Below, piece by piece: positions 63,552 through 64,000 of a stretch of DNA of 64,000 bases. Within the stretch, counting starts at the first letter, position 1. The number at the start of each line of letters is the position of its first letter. A program made the position numbers and the translations under genes. Under the pieces are notes generated by a model. That model was not told the origin of the DNA. It did not search any database and was given only the letters and a program-made list of their open reading frames with translations. Origin of the DNA: Streptomyces sp. MA5143a (GTDB lineage Bacteria > Actinomycetota > Actinomycetes > Streptomycetales > Streptomycetaceae); contig NZ_OLMK01000029.1 in assembly GCF_900290235.1 (NCBI RefSeq), forward strand, positions 1 through 64,000, read 5' to 3'.

Positions 63552-64000
63552 ATGCTCCGCATACACTTCACGGACGCCGATCTCGCACGCGTCCAGGTCG
63601 CGTCCCGACCTGATCCGCTCTGGGAGATCTTTTTCAGCCTCCTCCGCTTCCAAAGTCGTCGGGGCCTGTGGTCCTACGCGGACTGGCATCGGACCGCCCG
63701 CGCGGATCTGCACGAGAAAGGGCTCGCACCCGCCGTCCGCAATGTATTGCTGCCCCTTTACCCGCGTGGCGCCTATTTCCCGGATTTCCTGACACCGGGT
63801 GAATCATCCGAGGGCCTGGAGGCGGGTCTGGAAGCGGTCCTCGGCATTCCCCGTCGACGGGTCCTGCGGGAACTGGCCATCCTGGACCGGGTGAGCGGTG
63901 CGCCCGCGTGGTCCCGGGGGCTGGCGGACAGCCGGGAGCGCAAGGAGTTCGTCCACACGATGCGGACCTACTACGACACCGCCATCCACCCCCACGGCGA
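63552..64000 (+). CDS. ArsR-like winged-helix transcriptional regulator, truncated by window end
   Basis: From ATG 63552 an open frame of at least 149 codons runs to the window end. It starts MLRIHFTDADLARVQVASRPD, then PLWEIFFSLLRFQSRRGLWSY and ends ...HTMRTYYDTAIHPHG. This N-terminus is typical of a Streptomyces family of ArsR/DUF5937-type winged-helix regulators, whose HTH lies further downstream. It is divergent from the PG-binding gene at 62904-63368. Confidence 0.75.
   Translation, partial: MLRIHFTDADLARVQVASRPDPLWEIFFSLLRFQSRRGLWSYADWHRTARADLHEKGLAPAVRNVLLPLYPRGAYFPDFLTPGESSEGLEAGLEAVLGIPRRRVLRELAILDRVSGAPAWSRGLADSRERKEFVHTMRTYYDTAIHPHG

Noticed and set aside
63405-63713. 102-aa minus-strand ORF
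   Set aside because: It is antisense to the ArsR-like gene starting at 63552, whose N-terminus is recognisable, and has no ribosome-binding site or family signature.

Overview
The window is chromosomal DNA from a Streptomyces or a very close relative. The G+C content is extreme with strong third-position bias. The gene families are typical of the genus: ECF sigma factors with membrane partners, a large LuxR regulator with an NB-ARC-type ATPase, many secreted polysaccharide- and protein-degrading enzymes, a DasR-type operator, and TelA/TerY signalling genes. No rRNA, tRNA, CRISPR array, transposase or phage gene was seen.

Layout. 1-3.9 kb (minus strand): Flp/Tad pilus genes (CpaB, a CpaE-TadE fusion, and a coupled ORF running off the left edge). 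4.2-5.9 kb: a secreted GH18 chitinase under a DasR-like site. 6-11 kb: two ECF sigma genes, each followed by a membrane-anchored partner, with a frameshifted small gene and a Pro/Gln-rich protein between them. 11-16.2 kb (minus): Nramp-like transporter, HATPase anti-sigma-type protein, LuxR/NB-ARC regulator. 16.6-18 kb: secreted M14 carboxypeptidase. 18.1-24.8 kb: an acidic protein, then a divergent D-amino-acid/N-acyl-amino-acid locus. Its minus arm is a broken sugar kinase, an IclR regulator and RidA. Its plus arm is a PLP D-amino-acid enzyme and a D-aminoacylase. A perfect palindrome lies in the shared promoter region. 24.9-29.4 kb: secreted serine protease, SUKH-like protein, Pro-rich membrane protein, aminotransferase, small unknown gene.

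29.9-40.2 kb is a large stress and phosphosignalling island. On the plus strand are a solute-binding-like protein, TelA, an SBP-VWA lipoprotein and a membrane protein. Convergent to them are a kinase-like protein, a PP2C phosphatase, a TerY-like VWA protein, an exported protein, a YbjN-like protein and a Hanks-type kinase. 40.8-42.2 kb: secreted CBM13-GH62 arabinofuranosidase. 42.3-47.2 kb: small membrane, SHOCT and DUF genes. 47.4-52.4 kb: Mut7-C RNase-like protein, TetR regulator, HlyIII protein, GTP-dependent PEP carboxykinase, small membrane protein. 52.6-59.3 kb: a four-gene, fully overlapping operon (processive GT2, GT39-like transferase, GT2-GtrA protein, copper-radical oxidase with an Excalibur tail). 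59.4-63.4 kb: YyaL-type thioredoxin-domain protein and three exported peptidoglycan-related proteins. A truncated ArsR-like regulator closes the window.

The most unusual feature is a repeat present at both 1-356 and about 20705-21070. It consists of a 90-bp core with perfect 12-bp inverted ends, plus an array of units whose complete lengths (36, 42, 54 or 60 bp) are all multiples of 6. It is read in the same frame inside two unrelated protein genes, so it looks like a translated, frame-preserving insertion element. The GT/copper-radical-oxidase operon and the TelA/TerY island are the next most interesting systems.
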